NCBI GenBank assembly: GCA_028293825.1
Contig: JAQGNY010000040.1
Coordinates: forward strand, 62,001-126,000
DNA length: 64,000 nucleotides
DNA from: Verrucomicrobiaceae bacterium
Lineage (GTDB): Bacteria; Pseudomonadota; Gammaproteobacteria; Pseudomonadales; CAMLJR01
Reading direction: 5' to 3'
Position numbers and translations under genes: made by a program. Positions 28,009 through 37,585 of the stretch are shown piece after piece. Position 1 is the first letter of the stretch, and every line of letters begins with the position of its first letter. The notes under the pieces are model-generated. The model was given only the letters and a program-made list of their open reading frames with translations, had not been told where the DNA came from and did not search any database.

Positions 28009-28782
28009 ATGCAACCAGCATCGGGATCGTCCATCAGCGGCAAGAAAATCATCATCGCCGGCGGCACCAGCGGCATGGGGCAGGCGATGGTCGAAGCCTT
28101 TCCCGCGCTGGGCGCGCAGGTCATCTTTTTCGGCCGCAGCGTCGATAAGGGCAATGCGCTGGCGCGCAGCAGCGGCGCGCGTTTTATCGAGGCCGACGTC
28201 GCCGATGAGGATTCGATAAAAAGCGCCATCGAACGCGCGGTGGCCGAACTGGGCGGTCTCGACGTGCTGATCACCGCCGCCGGCGTCGCGCCGGGCGCGG
28301 CAGCCGAGAACATCACCCTCGCCGACTGGCTCGAAGTCATGGCGATCAACGTCACCGGCACTTACCTCACCAACACCATTGCCTTTCCGCACCTGAAAGA
28401 ACACGGCGGCACCATCCTCAATTTCAGTAGCGCGGGCGGCATTCAGGGCTACGCCGGCAAGGCGCATTACGCGGCGAGCAAGGGCGCGGTGGTGGCGTGG
28501 ACACGCTCGCTGGCGAAGGAATGGGGACGCTACAACATCCGCGTCAACGCCATCGCGCCGGCCATCTGGACGCCGATGTACGACAAGACGCGCGCGTCGA
28601 TGAGCGCCGAACAACTCGATCAGCACGACCGCATGATGCTGGGCGCGGTGCCGCTCGGCGGCAAACTCGGCAATGTGACCGACGACTTCCTGCCAGTGAT
28701 GCGATTTCTGTGCAGCGACGACGCAAAATTCATGACCGGTCAGGTATTTGCTATCGACGGCGGCGTATTGATGCTGCGTTAA
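28009..28782 (+). CDS. SDR-family NAD(P)-dependent oxidoreductase
   Basis: Classical short-chain dehydrogenase/reductase of 257 aa. Nucleotide-binding GGTSGMGQ is at residues 18-25, and the catalytic Ser (FSSAGG, about 140-141), Tyr154 and Lys158 (YAASK) are all present. The C-terminus TGQVFAIDGGVLM is typical. Start at 28009 with CGGAG upstream. Substrate unknown; the setting suggests a hydroxyl/ketone step in the cluster's pathway. Confidence 0.92.
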   Translation: MQPASGSSISGKKIIIAGGTSGMGQAMVEAFPALGAQVIFFGRSVDKGNALARSSGARFIEADVADEDSIKSAIERAVAELGGLDVLITAAGVAPGAAAENITLADWLEVMAINVTGTYLTNTIAFPHLKEHGGTILNFSSAGGIQGYAGKAHYAASKGAVVAWTRSLAKEWGRYNIRVNAIAPAIWTPMYDKTRASMSAEQLDQHDRMMLGAVPLGGKLGNVTDDFLPVMRFLCSDDAKFMTGQVFAIDGGVLMLR

Positions 28783-28864
28783 CGCGGCCCGATTGGTAAA
28801 GTCGCACCCGTCCGCTTAACAACTCACCCGCTCTCTTAGTTATTTACTCTCGATGGAGAATCTC

Positions 28865-29725
28865 ATGACCAGTTCCAATACCCTGCGCGCCGGAGTTATC
28901 GGCCTCGGCCAAATCGGCGGCGGCGTCGCCATTTGTCTCGCGCGTAAACAGCGCCCACTCGCCGTCTATGACGTGCGCCCCGATGCCGCCGACAGACTCG
29001 AAGGCGTGCCGGCCGTGCTCGAATCGCCCGCTGCCGTCGCCCGCAATAGCGACGTACTGATGATTGCGGTGCTCAACGCAGAACAAGTGCTCGCTGTACT
29101 CGAAGGCCCGAACGGCGTACTGGCCGGCGCCCATCCAAACCTGAAAATCGTTGTGCTCAGCACCATCGGCATCGACGATCTGAAAGAGCTGGTTGCATTG
29201 ACCGCCAAGCACGGCGTCGAGCTGCTCGACTGCGGCGTCACCGGCGGCGGTGAAGCCGACAAGCACGGACTGGTCAGCATCCTCGGTGGCTCCGATGCCA
29301 GCGTCGCGCAAATCCTGCCAGTGCTGAATGATTTCTCGGCCGAAGTTCACCACATGGGCCCGGCCGGTGCCGGCATGGCGACCAAAATCGCCCGCAATAT
29401 GGTGCATTTCTCGGTATGGCGCGCCGGCGTTGAAGGCGCAAAACTGGCGCAGGCTGCTGGCGTCGATATCGGCAAGTTCATTGATCTGGTCGAAGCCGCG
29501 TCCACCAAACCGGGCGCGAGCGTTACTTTTTGGATGGACCCGAGCCGTATCAAAGGCCCAAGCCTGAAAGAATTCGATGCCGAAGCCGTCGCCCGTTACA
29601 CGATGATGCTGCAGCAGAAAGATTTGGAAGCGGCGAAAGAGCTGGCGGATAAACTCGGCGTCACCATTCCGGCGTCGGAAGCGGCTCGGTTGAATGCACT
29701 CGATACGTATCGTTTAAAAGATTAA
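28865..29725 (+). CDS. Beta-hydroxyacid dehydrogenase (3-hydroxyisobutyrate dehydrogenase family)
   Basis: NAD(P)-dependent dehydrogenase of 286 aa. The Rossmann motif GLGQIGGG is near residues 13-20, a substrate-binding VTGGGEAD segment replaces the usual VSGG, and the catalytic Lys174 with Asn178 lies in GMATKIARNMV. Start at 28865 with GGAG seven bases upstream. It follows the SDR gene by 82 bases and is likely co-transcribed. Exact substrate unclear. Confidence 0.88.
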   Translation: MTSSNTLRAGVIGLGQIGGGVAICLARKQRPLAVYDVRPDAADRLEGVPAVLESPAAVARNSDVLMIAVLNAEQVLAVLEGPNGVLAGAHPNLKIVVLSTIGIDDLKELVALTAKHGVELLDCGVTGGGEADKHGLVSILGGSDASVAQILPVLNDFSAEVHHMGPAGAGMATKIARNMVHFSVWRAGVEGAKLAQAAGVDIGKFIDLVEAASTKPGASVTFWMDPSRIKGPSLKEFDAEAVARYTMMLQQKDLEAAKELADKLGVTIPASEAARLNALDTYRLKD

Positions 29726-29790
29726 AGGACGCTTGTCGTCTTAAAGATTACACAGGCGTTTGAAGGATTGAAGTCTGCTTGAAGAAGTGA

Positions 29791-29813
29791 AGGCCGGACG
29801 CAACGTTCGGCCT
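29791..29813 (+). terminator. Hairpin ending the SDR/dehydrogenase transcript
   Basis: Ten-base-pair stem AGGCCGGACG/CGTTCGGCCT (one G-T pair) with a CAA loop. No T run follows. The bases before it (29723-29790) contain imprecise AAGGA/CTTG repeats of about 20 bases. Confidence 0.5.
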
Positions 29814-29951
29814 GAGCCAACCACTTCCTATCCTTTTTAGCCACTCGGAGTCGCTGGGAATAGCGCTCCAGCTGGAATGAATGCCGCTATTTGCGTGTCG
29901 CAAAGATTGAGGTGCCGGCGAATCACCGACACCACTATCTCTTGTCCTCGG

Positions 29952-31064
29952 CTAGCTTTTCATCAGTAGGTTGTAGGTATCCAGGTCTTCCGCCGCTTTA
30001 AAGAAGCGCTCGACCATCGGCAGGCCGATTTGGCCCCACTCGTCCTGATTCGACGCCCACGACTGCATGCCGTACGCCGGCCAGCGGCGATACTCTTCCC
30101 AGATTTGATCCAGCGTCAGCACGTCTTTCGCACCGGTCGCGACCAAATGCTCGCGATAGTGCTTGAGCAGCTCGCGTTCGTTTTGGCGACGCTCGTCGAC
30201 AGTCAGCGAGCCGAGCATGAAGTAGGTGACATCGCGCCACGGGCGGCCTTTGCGCACCAGCTGCCAGTCGATCCAAATACGGTTGCCGTCGGGACGCAAG
30301 TAGCTGTTGCCGAGATGCGAATCGCCGTGCACGACACCGCGCGGGCCGGTTTGCGCCTGCTCGTAGGCGATCAGTTTATTGAACAGCTGTGCGAAGCGGC
30401 TGCGGTCCTCTTTCATCCACTGCGGCGCCAGTTTGTCGTATTCGGGCTTGTTCAGATTCAGCTCGATAAAGCGCCACAGAAACTCCAGCTGGCTGATGTC
30501 GACATGCGCCACCATCGAAGTCTGAATCCAGCTATGGCGATCCAGTTCCGGGCTGCCCCACCAATTGCCGTGCAGAATCGCCAGGCCTTCCAGCCCACGC
30601 GCGACGCCGTCGACACCGATGTGCTGGGTCGAATGTCCGAACACGCCCCCGATGGACACTAAGTCTTCCATCATCACCACGCCCTGACCGCTGCCGTCAT
30701 CGTCCCAATCGGCGTAATAGGCGATCGGTGCGGGCACGCCCAGCGCATCGCGAATGTAGAAGTAGAAGCGCGCTTCCAGCGCGCAGATATCGCCACTGTC
30801 GAAACCATCGGACCAGTTCGACTTCAGGCATACCTGCTTCGGGATACCGGCTTTCTTGCCGATGTCGTTCAATTCCAGCTCGACGCGCATCTTGGTGGTA
30901 TGGCCGTTGCGCACTTCGATGACTTTCATGTCCTCGACCACGATGCCGGGGTACTTGTTGTTTAACGTGCGGGTCAGCCACGCCGCATCGACCTGATCGA
31001 GATTGCGCGGCAGTTTTTCAGTGCGGGCCGGGTACGGGCTGTTAGTGGTGCTGGAGGTTGTCAT
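29952..31064 (-). CDS. Phosphotransferase-family protein (APH/choline-kinase fold)
   Basis: A 370-aa protein kinase-like small-molecule phosphotransferase. The catalytic Brenner motif HGDSHLGN is at residues 246-253 and the metal-binding IDW at 265-267; an N-terminal Lys (VCLKSNW) and Glu (LEARFY) complete the nucleotide site. Such proteins in catabolic clusters probably phosphorylate an alcohol or act on CoA-pathway intermediates; the substrate is not known. AGAGGA lies seven bases before the ATG. Downstream partner of the flavoprotein gene, same strand. Confidence 0.85.
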   Translation of the reverse strand: MTTSSTTNSPYPARTEKLPRNLDQVDAAWLTRTLNNKYPGIVVEDMKVIEVRNGHTTKMRVELELNDIGKKAGIPKQVCLKSNWSDGFDSGDICALEARFYFYIRDALGVPAPIAYYADWDDDGSGQGVVMMEDLVSIGGVFGHSTQHIGVDGVARGLEGLAILHGNWWGSPELDRHSWIQTSMVAHVDISQLEFLWRFIELNLNKPEYDKLAPQWMKEDRSRFAQLFNKLIAYEQAQTGPRGVVHGDSHLGNSYLRPDGNRIWIDWQLVRKGRPWRDVTYFMLGSLTVDERRQNERELLKHYREHLVATGAKDVLTLDQIWEEYRRWPAYGMQSWASNQDEWGQIGLPMVERFFKAAEDLDTYNLLMKS

Positions 31065-31173
31065 GGAGCATTCCTCTTATTATGGATACCGCTACTCGTA
31101 GCGATGACAAGACCTGAAATGGGAAAAACCTGACTAAGGAGCCCGGCGACGGCAGCCGCCCCGGGCATTTGGA

Positions 31174-32748
31174 TCAGGTCGATTTTTTCAACCAGCGATC
31201 GACGCGCTCGGCGGCAATTTTGCCTGGCAGACCGGATACGCCGCCGCCCGGATGAGTGCCGGCGCCGCCGAGGAAGAAGCCCGGAACCACTGGCTTAGTA
31301 CCGCCCAGACCGAAGGCCGGACGCTTGAGACCGGTGCGCGCTGCGCCGAAATCGATATGCGTCACGCAACCGTTGGTGAGGTTGAGGCGCTCGGCGCGAT
31401 CCATCGGTGTCTCCAGGAAGTTGCCGATCTGCGCATCGAAGCCATCATAGAACTCGGACAATTGCGCGGTGATGCCTTTTAGCGTCCGCGCTTTCAGCTC
31501 GTCGCTCCAACCTTCGCGCGCCACCACCGGAATCGACGGCAGATAGACGTAAGCGATCGACTGGCCAGCCGGCGCCTGCGCGGGCTCCCAGTTGCTGAGC
31601 GGCGATACCGAAATCGCATGTGTGTTTGGAATGTCGCCGCGGCGCGCGGTAGCGAAGCTGTTGCGCACTTGCTCCGGCGTGCCGATCAGGCCGCAGGCTT
31701 TATTCAAGTCGGCGTCGTCGTGGCGCATATCTTGGTGGCGCTTCAGCGACAAAGGCTTCGACATCGCGATATTGATCAACATCGGCGCGCAGTTGGTGCG
31801 GTTCGCAGGCGAATGCTCCAAGCGCGTGACCAGACGTTTTTCAATACCGCCGGGCGTGGTGAGTTTGTAGGCAGTGTGCGGATCGCAGGTCGCGATCACG
31901 CTGTCGGCGGTGATAACGCTGCCGTCTTCCAGGCGCACACCGCGGGTTTTGCCGCCCTCGATGATGATTTCCGACACTTGCGAATTCAGACGGATGGTGC
32001 CGCCGCTGGCGGTGAAGCTGCCGGCCAGCGCGTTCGACAAGGTCTGCAATGAGCCGATCGGCTTGCCGACGCCGAGACGGTGCATCAGGCCGAACAACAT
32101 GTACGCCGCCGCGTTGCCATCGTCATCGATCGGACCGGCGCCGGCCGCGATACCTGTCAATAAACCAATCGACGCCGGATGCTCGAAGTACTCGCACGCG
32201 ATCTGGTCGGCGGTGCCGGCAGCGATGTTTTGCAGCTCGGCGCGCAGACCGCGATGGCGGATCAGAGCGCCGATCATTTTTACCAGCGCGCGCGGATTGG
32301 GGCGGCCCGGATCGGTATTCATGAACGGGAAGCCGATGTCCATCAGCGCATCGATGACTTCCATAAATTTGATGTAGGCCTTGCCGTCGTTTTTCGACAG
32401 CCGCGCCATATCTTCAGCGGTGCGCTTGGGGTCGCGGAAGAACGCGATCGAATTGCCGTCCGGATGCAGATAGGCATACGAGGGATCGGGATCGTAGGTT
32501 CTGAAGCCGTGCTTCACCAGATCCAAATCCTCGATGATGCCGGTGCCGCGCAGGAAAATAACCTCGACCGCGCAGGGTGTGACCAGATGTTGAGGCGCTT
32601 CCGGAATCATGAAACCGGAAGTCGTCATGCCGCCCACTTTGCTGCCGCGATCTACCACGGCGACGCGGCGGCCACTGCGGGAAAGGTAACAGCCCGCGGT
32701 CAGCCCGTTGTGTCCGGCGCCGACAATAACCACGTCGAAATCTGCCAT
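31174..32748 (-). CDS. Phytoene-desaturase-like NAD(P)/FAD-dependent oxidoreductase
   Basis: A 524-aa flavoprotein with the N-terminal FAD dinucleotide motif VIVGAGHNGLTAGCYL (residues 8-23), a following GG doublet (GSKVGGMTTSG), and the C-terminal block GFFLGGAGTHPGGGVSGLPG characteristic of the CrtI/PYROXD2-like group. It likely dehydrogenates or isomerises a hydrophobic substrate; a carotenoid pathway is not suggested by neighbours. AGGAG lies upstream of the ATG at 32748. Divergent from the TetR gene, hence a plausible target. Confidence 0.88.
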   Translation of the reverse strand: MADFDVVIVGAGHNGLTAGCYLSRSGRRVAVVDRGSKVGGMTTSGFMIPEAPQHLVTPCAVEVIFLRGTGIIEDLDLVKHGFRTYDPDPSYAYLHPDGNSIAFFRDPKRTAEDMARLSKNDGKAYIKFMEVIDALMDIGFPFMNTDPGRPNPRALVKMIGALIRHRGLRAELQNIAAGTADQIACEYFEHPASIGLLTGIAAGAGPIDDDGNAAAYMLFGLMHRLGVGKPIGSLQTLSNALAGSFTASGGTIRLNSQVSEIIIEGGKTRGVRLEDGSVITADSVIATCDPHTAYKLTTPGGIEKRLVTRLEHSPANRTNCAPMLINIAMSKPLSLKRHQDMRHDDADLNKACGLIGTPEQVRNSFATARRGDIPNTHAISVSPLSNWEPAQAPAGQSIAYVYLPSIPVVAREGWSDELKARTLKGITAQLSEFYDGFDAQIGNFLETPMDRAERLNLTNGCVTHIDFGAARTGLKRPAFGLGGTKPVVPGFFLGGAGTHPGGGVSGLPGKIAAERVDRWLKKST

Positions 32749-33121
32749 CGAAATGCTCCTGTGTAAGTGCAATGTGGGGTTTTGAATTACGAGAATGCGT
32801 ACGCGCAGACCGTCGCTTCGGTGTTGTTAATGGCCGTAGGCGCGGTCGCGTTGTTATTTATCGAGTCACGCGTATTAACCGCGACGCAGATGGCATACCA
32901 TGCTGGCCGGCGGCCATATTAAGTCAGCGCCTTAGATTCGGTCAACCACTATGCGGATGTGCGGCGGCGCGGCGTTTCATGCGGCATCAACTTGCTAAGC
33001 GGCGCATCGACATGGTCTGATTCGGTTGGTCGCGAGACAGACTACGCAATTGTTTATTGTTAAAAACAGACGGCGTGTTTTGCGAGCTAAACATCGGCCA
33101 TTTATCGAGCTTTGGACATTC
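32749..33121. promoter_or_regulatory. Divergent promoter region between flavoprotein and TetR genes
   Basis: About 370 bases without a gene. It should contain both promoters and, by analogy with TetR systems, the operator. The short palindrome TGGCC-GGC-GGCCA near 32909-32921 is one candidate, but no operator is certain. Confidence 0.4.
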
Positions 33122-33781
33122 ATGACAACAACAACTGGCAGCCCGCGCAAAGAGTATTCGGACGGCGCCTGGCAATTGATGGTGGCGGCGGAAAAATTAT
33201 TCGGCCATCGCGGCATCGAAAACGTGTCGCTGCGCGAAATTGCAACTGCGGCCGGGCACGCCAACAATTCAGCGGTCCAATATCACTTCGGCTCGAAAGA
33301 AAATCTGGTGCAGGCCGTATTCGAAATGCGCTTGCCGGCGCTGGACGCCGCGCGCACCAAGCGTTTGGAAATCGAACGCGCCGCTGGGCCGCTGACGTTG
33401 CGCGCGCTGTTGGCGGCGCTACTTTTGCCGGTTCTGGAGGAGTTCGACGATCAGAGCCTGGAAAATTTCGTACTGTTTATGACCCGTCTGGCGCATCGCC
33501 GCACGGCGGAACATCCGTTTTTTCTCGCCGCCGATATCGCGCCGGCGTCGGTCGAAATCGTCGATGAGATCACGCGGCTACTCAGCCATTTGCCGTTTGA
33601 GGTGTTCAGTATTCGGCTGCGGCTCGGCATCGATTTGTTTCTCGACAGCCTGGCGGAGCGCAACCGCATCCAGCAATCGGAGCAAAACCCCTATCTGGAC
33701 GAGAGCGCCTTCTGGAATGACATCTTGGATTTGGCGACTGCGGTAATGCAGACGCCGCTGACGGCGCCGCTGAAAAGCTGA
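33122..33781 (+). CDS. TetR-family transcriptional regulator
   Basis: A 219-aa repressor-type regulator. The N-terminal helix-turn-helix is clear (AAEKLFGHRGIENVSLREIATAAGHANNSAVQYHFGSKENLVQAV). The C-terminal half is the variable ligand-binding domain. Start at 33122; the longer frame from 33026 adds a basic leader without homologous pattern. It probably controls the surrounding metabolic genes, which flank it on both strands; the inducer is unknown. Confidence 0.88.
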   Translation: MTTTTGSPRKEYSDGAWQLMVAAEKLFGHRGIENVSLREIATAAGHANNSAVQYHFGSKENLVQAVFEMRLPALDAARTKRLEIERAAGPLTLRALLAALLLPVLEEFDDQSLENFVLFMTRLAHRRTAEHPFFLAADIAPASVEIVDEITRLLSHLPFEVFSIRLRLGIDLFLDSLAERNRIQQSEQNPYLDESAFWNDILDLATAVMQTPLTAPLKS

Positions 33782-33822
33782 ACCGCAGCGCGACCGTGCT
33801 GCGGCCGCGCTTAATTACTGAC

Positions 33823-34845
33823 TCAATTACCGTAGAAACAATCCGCAATACCATCGAGATAGAACGCCGCTTTTTCTGGTGTCAGGCCGAAATGTGGAAT
33901 CACCGGCGTGATCGAGTCCGCCAATTCCGCGCGCTCGCTCATGCGGCGGCGCACCTCGTCGGCCGGGCCGACCAGCGCAATCGCCTCCACCATTTCATCG
34001 CTGCACGCCGCCGACATCGCGGTGAAGTCGTTGCGGGTGAACGCGTCTTGAATGGCCTTCGCCTCTTTGCCAAACCCGATGTATTCGAAATAGCGGTGGT
34101 ACTGCTCGGACTGGCTGTAATAAGCGATGTTGGCGCGCGCATCGTTGATGGCTTCACGCTTGTCTTTATTGACCGCGACGAACACGTTCAGGTTGATGTC
34201 GATCTCGCTACGATTGCGACCGGTTTGCTTCAAGCCGGTATCGACGTTGGCAAATACCTGCTCTTTGATCCACTTGTCCGACCACAGCGGATGACCAAGC
34301 AGACCGTTGGCCAACTCGCCCGCCATTTGACAGGCTTTCTCGAACACGGCCGGCATGAAGATCGGAATTTCAGTACGCGTTGGCGGCGCCAGCGTGCGGA
34401 AGTGACGCAGATCGAGCGTGTGGTATTCGCCTTCGAGCAAACCCAGCTCGCCGGTGTGACCCTTCGCCACGATCTGGCGAATCAGGCCGATCACTTCGCG
34501 CATATGTTTGAGCGGCTTGCCGTATTCCATGCCGAACGCGTCGATCAGCATCTTCGCCGACGAGCCCAAACCCAGCACTAACCGACCGCCGCTGATGGTA
34601 TCGACATCGAGCGCCATGGTCGCGGTGTCGAGCGGACTGCGCACGAATGCCAGCGCAATGCCGGTGCCGAGCTTCAATTTGGTGCTCACCGCGGCGGCGG
34701 CGGCAAGCGGCACAAATGGCGCGCCGAAGGTCTGCGACGACCAGATGCCTTCCAGCCCGGCGGATTCGTACTTTTGCACCTGACTGACCAACTGATCCTT
34801 CGGCAGCGGTGGTAGTTGCGCCCAAATCTTGTGCTTGCTTGGCAT
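33823..34845 (-). CDS. LLM-class flavin-dependent oxidoreductase
   Basis: Bacterial-luciferase-like TIM-barrel enzyme, 340 aa, using FMNH2 or F420H2. Family features are the GIWSSQTFG N-terminal strand, TKLKLGTGIALAFVRSPLDTATMALDVDTISGGRLVLGLG (nucleotide/substrate-binding blocks), and the C-terminal GPADEVRRRM. ATG at 34845 with AGGTGA upstream. May hydroxylate, oxidise or cleave a ring or carbonyl compound; which is not decidable here. Confidence 0.88.
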   Translation of the reverse strand: MPSKHKIWAQLPPLPKDQLVSQVQKYESAGLEGIWSSQTFGAPFVPLAAAAAVSTKLKLGTGIALAFVRSPLDTATMALDVDTISGGRLVLGLGSSAKMLIDAFGMEYGKPLKHMREVIGLIRQIVAKGHTGELGLLEGEYHTLDLRHFRTLAPPTRTEIPIFMPAVFEKACQMAGELANGLLGHPLWSDKWIKEQVFANVDTGLKQTGRNRSEIDINLNVFVAVNKDKREAINDARANIAYYSQSEQYHRYFEYIGFGKEAKAIQDAFTRNDFTAMSAACSDEMVEAIALVGPADEVRRRMSERAELADSITPVIPHFGLTPEKAAFYLDGIADCFYGN

Positions 34846-35080
34846 TGTTATCACCTGTTCCGTAAAGGTTGCGCGTTTAAACCGGCGAGCTCTCGCGATG
34901 GAAGTAGTCGCTGACGCGCAGTCACGCTGAGAAGCGAAGAAGTACGCCGGTTGTTATTGTTTGGATGTACTTAGCGCCAGCCATCAGCCATGAAAAGCAG
35001 AAATTAAGGCGGCGTCTTAGAGCGGCGATGGTAGGTCAGCGCCGTTGTAGCGGTCAAGCCGCGCCTGAGCGGGGTAATAC
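34846..35080. other. Spacer between VOC and LLM genes
   Basis: About 235 bases between two minus-strand genes. I see no reading frame or clear hairpin; it is long enough to hold a separate promoter for the LLM gene. Confidence 0.4.
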
Positions 35081-35482
35081 TTAATAGGGAAAGTTGAGTT
35101 CGATCAATATTCCGTTGGGATCGCGCACGAAGATGAGCTGCATTTGCAGCTCGGGTACATGTTGCGCCGAGTATTCGACACCGCTGTCGGTCAGACGGGC
35201 AATGTAGTCCTCGCGCCCACTGCAACGCAGCGCGAAGTGATCGATCATGCCGCGCTGCGCCGCCCCGCGCACCGGCTCCGGACCGATCACCAGATTTTCG
35301 GTGCGAACTAAATGCACGATGGCGCGGTCGCCGGCATCGTGCACGTAGGCGCCGCGCGTCAGATCGGTCGTCATCGGCGGCGGCTTTACCGTCATGCCGA
35401 GCACATCGCGATAAAACACGATCGATTCGGCCAAGTGCGCGGTGCGTATATTGATATGGTCGAGCTGCAACACGGACATCAT
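35081..35482 (-). CDS. VOC-family (glyoxalase/dioxygenase) protein
   Basis: A 133-aa vicinal-oxygen-chelate protein with two beta-alpha-beta-beta-beta modules. Candidate metal ligands are His at LDHINI, His at MIDHFAL, and Glu near the C-terminus (ILIELNFPY). The fold covers glyoxalases, ring-cleavage dioxygenases, epimerases and resistance proteins. Two consecutive ATGs (35482, 35479); GAGG fits the second better. It begins six bases after the isomerase gene, so they share a transcript. Confidence 0.85.
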   Translation of the reverse strand: MMSVLQLDHINIRTAHLAESIVFYRDVLGMTVKPPPMTTDLTRGAYVHDAGDRAIVHLVRTENLVIGPEPVRGAAQRGMIDHFALRCSGREDYIARLTDSGVEYSAQHVPELQMQLIFVRDPNGILIELNFPY

Positions 35483-35488
35483 TTACCC

Positions 35489-36310
35489 TCAAGTTTGCGC
35501 GGCGGAGGCAATAACCCGGCGCGCGCCAGCTACTGCGCGCTGCACTCGCTCTTGCGCCGATACACCGGCCTGAGCCAGCGAGCGCATCGGCACCTCGACA
35601 CTCACCACCAGATCGGCACGCACTGCACGCAGAATATCGACCAGCGGCATATCGCCATCGCCCGGAATCATGCGCTCGTTCATCGCCTCATCCATATAGT
35701 TAAACGGATCGGCGATCACCGACGGCCCATCGCTGAGCTGCACGTAATCGATCAACTGCGGATCGAGCCGCGCCAGATCGGCAGCGGTATCGCCGACGCG
35801 CGTCAGGTGCATGGTATCGATCAGCAATTTGAAATTAGGCAGCGCCACTGCTTCGATCACTTCCAGCACTTCGGCCAGTGTTTTAAAGGTCAGCATCGGA
35901 CATGGCTCCATCGTCGCGGTGATGCCATAGCTGCCCGCCATCGTGACGATCTCGCCGATTTGATCGAGCGAACGGGCGCGGGCGGGATCGAATGAAATCG
36001 CATTGATCCGCTTTACGCCGAGCTCGGCCAGCACATCGAACGCCGGCCGCTGCTGTGCCGCGTCGCTGCCGGGGAATACCGCGAACCCATCCACCAGAGC
36101 AATCGACACATTGTTATCGCGCAGACTCGCCACCGTTTCACGACGCAGCCGAGCGTCGTCGATCAACGAGAAAAACGGATAGTCGTACGGATTGAAGTCG
36201 GGCCGCGACAGCACCAGGCTGATATCGCGGCATTCCGCCGCCGCCGCACAGGCGATCATTTCAAGCGGGCCGATGCCCAGTAACGTGATGTATTCAACGC
36301 CTACGCGCAT
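35489..36310 (-). CDS. Sugar-phosphate isomerase/epimerase-like TIM-barrel protein
   Basis: A 273-aa protein of the AP-endonuclease-2/xylose-isomerase-like superfamily, matching the IolE/IolI pattern: Glu in ATMEPCPML, LLIDTMHL with a metal-binding Asp/His, DYVQLSDGP, and a C-terminal VSVEVPM Glu. These are the usual divalent-metal ligands. The ATG at 36310 has AGGA upstream; the longer frame to 36391 is not supported. Could be an epimerase, isomerase or dehydratase in the cluster's pathway. Confidence 0.8.
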   Translation of the reverse strand: MRVGVEYITLLGIGPLEMIACAAAAECRDISLVLSRPDFNPYDYPFFSLIDDARLRRETVASLRDNNVSIALVDGFAVFPGSDAAQQRPAFDVLAELGVKRINAISFDPARARSLDQIGEIVTMAGSYGITATMEPCPMLTFKTLAEVLEVIEAVALPNFKLLIDTMHLTRVGDTAADLARLDPQLIDYVQLSDGPSVIADPFNYMDEAMNERMIPGDGDMPLVDILRAVRADLVVSVEVPMRSLAQAGVSAQERVQRAVAGARRVIASAAQT

Positions 36311-36544
36311 GAAGGAGGTCCTGTCGTTATCGTTAGTATCCGGGCAGCGTACGGGAGTCCGGAATGAATGACGCCGCCACCGATAATGCAATTCCCGACC
36401 GGATTGCCTTAAGCAGACATTTTCTTAAATCGGCGGCGTTGGCTGTACGATAAACAGCACTGTGCCGCCGACAAATAATGGCGCTTGGCAGCGGCGCCGC
36501 TCTCACGTTACCGTTGCGGCTCGCCTTTTTTGGAGCCACCGCAC

Positions 36545-37558
36545 GTGACCACTCTGCGCAACCGCCAAGTTCGATTGAAATCTAGGCCGCAAGGCATTCC
36601 CCAGGCCGATAATTTCAATATTGTCGAGGTGCCGGTCGAGCCGCTGGGCGCGGAGCAAATTCTGGTGCGCAATATCTATTTGTCGGTCGAGCCGGCCATG
36701 CGCGGCTGGGTCAGCGATGTCGGCAATTACTCGGAACCGGTCGCCATCGACGCGGTGATGCGCGCCATTACCGTCGGCCGCGTCGAGCAATCCAACGATC
36801 CGCGCTATCACGTCGGCGATATCGTCACCGGCATGCTGGGCTGGCAGGATTATGCGGCCGTCACCGCCGCTACAATCGAGCGCAAAGTCGGCGCCGGCTT
36901 TCCCATCTCAACCGCGCTCGGCGTGCTCGGCATCAACGGTATCACTGCCTACTTCGGCCTGCTCGAAGCGGGCCAACCGAAAGCGAGCGATACCGTGGTT
37001 GTCTCCACCGCCGCTGGCGCTGTGGGTTCCACCGTCGGCCAGATCGCGGGGATCAAAGGCGCGCGCACGGTCGGCATTACCGGCGGCGCCGACAAAGTGA
37101 AGCTGTGTACTGAGGAATTCGGCTACGCCGCTGCGGTTGACTACAAAGCCGCCGACTTTGAAGCCGCACTCGACGCCGCCTGCCCGAACGGCATTGATCT
37201 GTATTTCGATAACACCGCCGGCGCCATTAGCGACGCGGTTTACCAGCGGCTAAACGTCAACGCCCGCGTCGTCATTTGCGGCACCGCATCGGTCGCGAGC
37301 TGGAGCCCGCCGCCGCTCGGCCCGCGCGTCGAACGCATCATTCTGACCAAGCGCGTGCGCGTGCAGGGTTTTGTCGTATTCGACCTGCTCGCGCGTTACG
37401 GCGAAGCGCTGCAGCAACTCGGCAAATGGGTTAAATCGGGCGAGTTGCGCTATCGCGAAGATATTCTCGACGGCATCGAAGCCGCACCGGATGCCATCGC
37501 CGGGCTGTATCGCGGCGACAATTTCGGCAAGCGCTTGATTCGAATCGCTGCCGAATAG
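36545..37558 (+). CDS. MDR-family NADP-dependent oxidoreductase (CurA/leukotriene reductase type)
   Basis: Zinc-independent medium-chain reductase, 337 aa, from a GTG at 36545 with GGAG nine bases upstream. The N-terminal LSVEPAMRGWV and the cofactor motif AAGAVGSTVGQIAGIKGARTVGI are family signatures; FDNTAGAISDAVYQ follows. Members reduce alpha,beta-unsaturated ketones with NADPH. Divergent from the isomerase operon and followed by the DsbA-like gene 27 bases later. Confidence 0.92.
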   Translation: MTTLRNRQVRLKSRPQGIPQADNFNIVEVPVEPLGAEQILVRNIYLSVEPAMRGWVSDVGNYSEPVAIDAVMRAITVGRVEQSNDPRYHVGDIVTGMLGWQDYAAVTAATIERKVGAGFPISTALGVLGINGITAYFGLLEAGQPKASDTVVVSTAAGAVGSTVGQIAGIKGARTVGITGGADKVKLCTEEFGYAAAVDYKAADFEAALDAACPNGIDLYFDNTAGAISDAVYQRLNVNARVVICGTASVASWSPPPLGPRVERIILTKRVRVQGFVVFDLLARYGEALQQLGKWVKSGELRYREDILDGIEAAPDAIAGLYRGDNFGKRLIRIAAE

Positions 37559-37585
37559 ACGAACTTGAATTACAAGGAGCGCGCC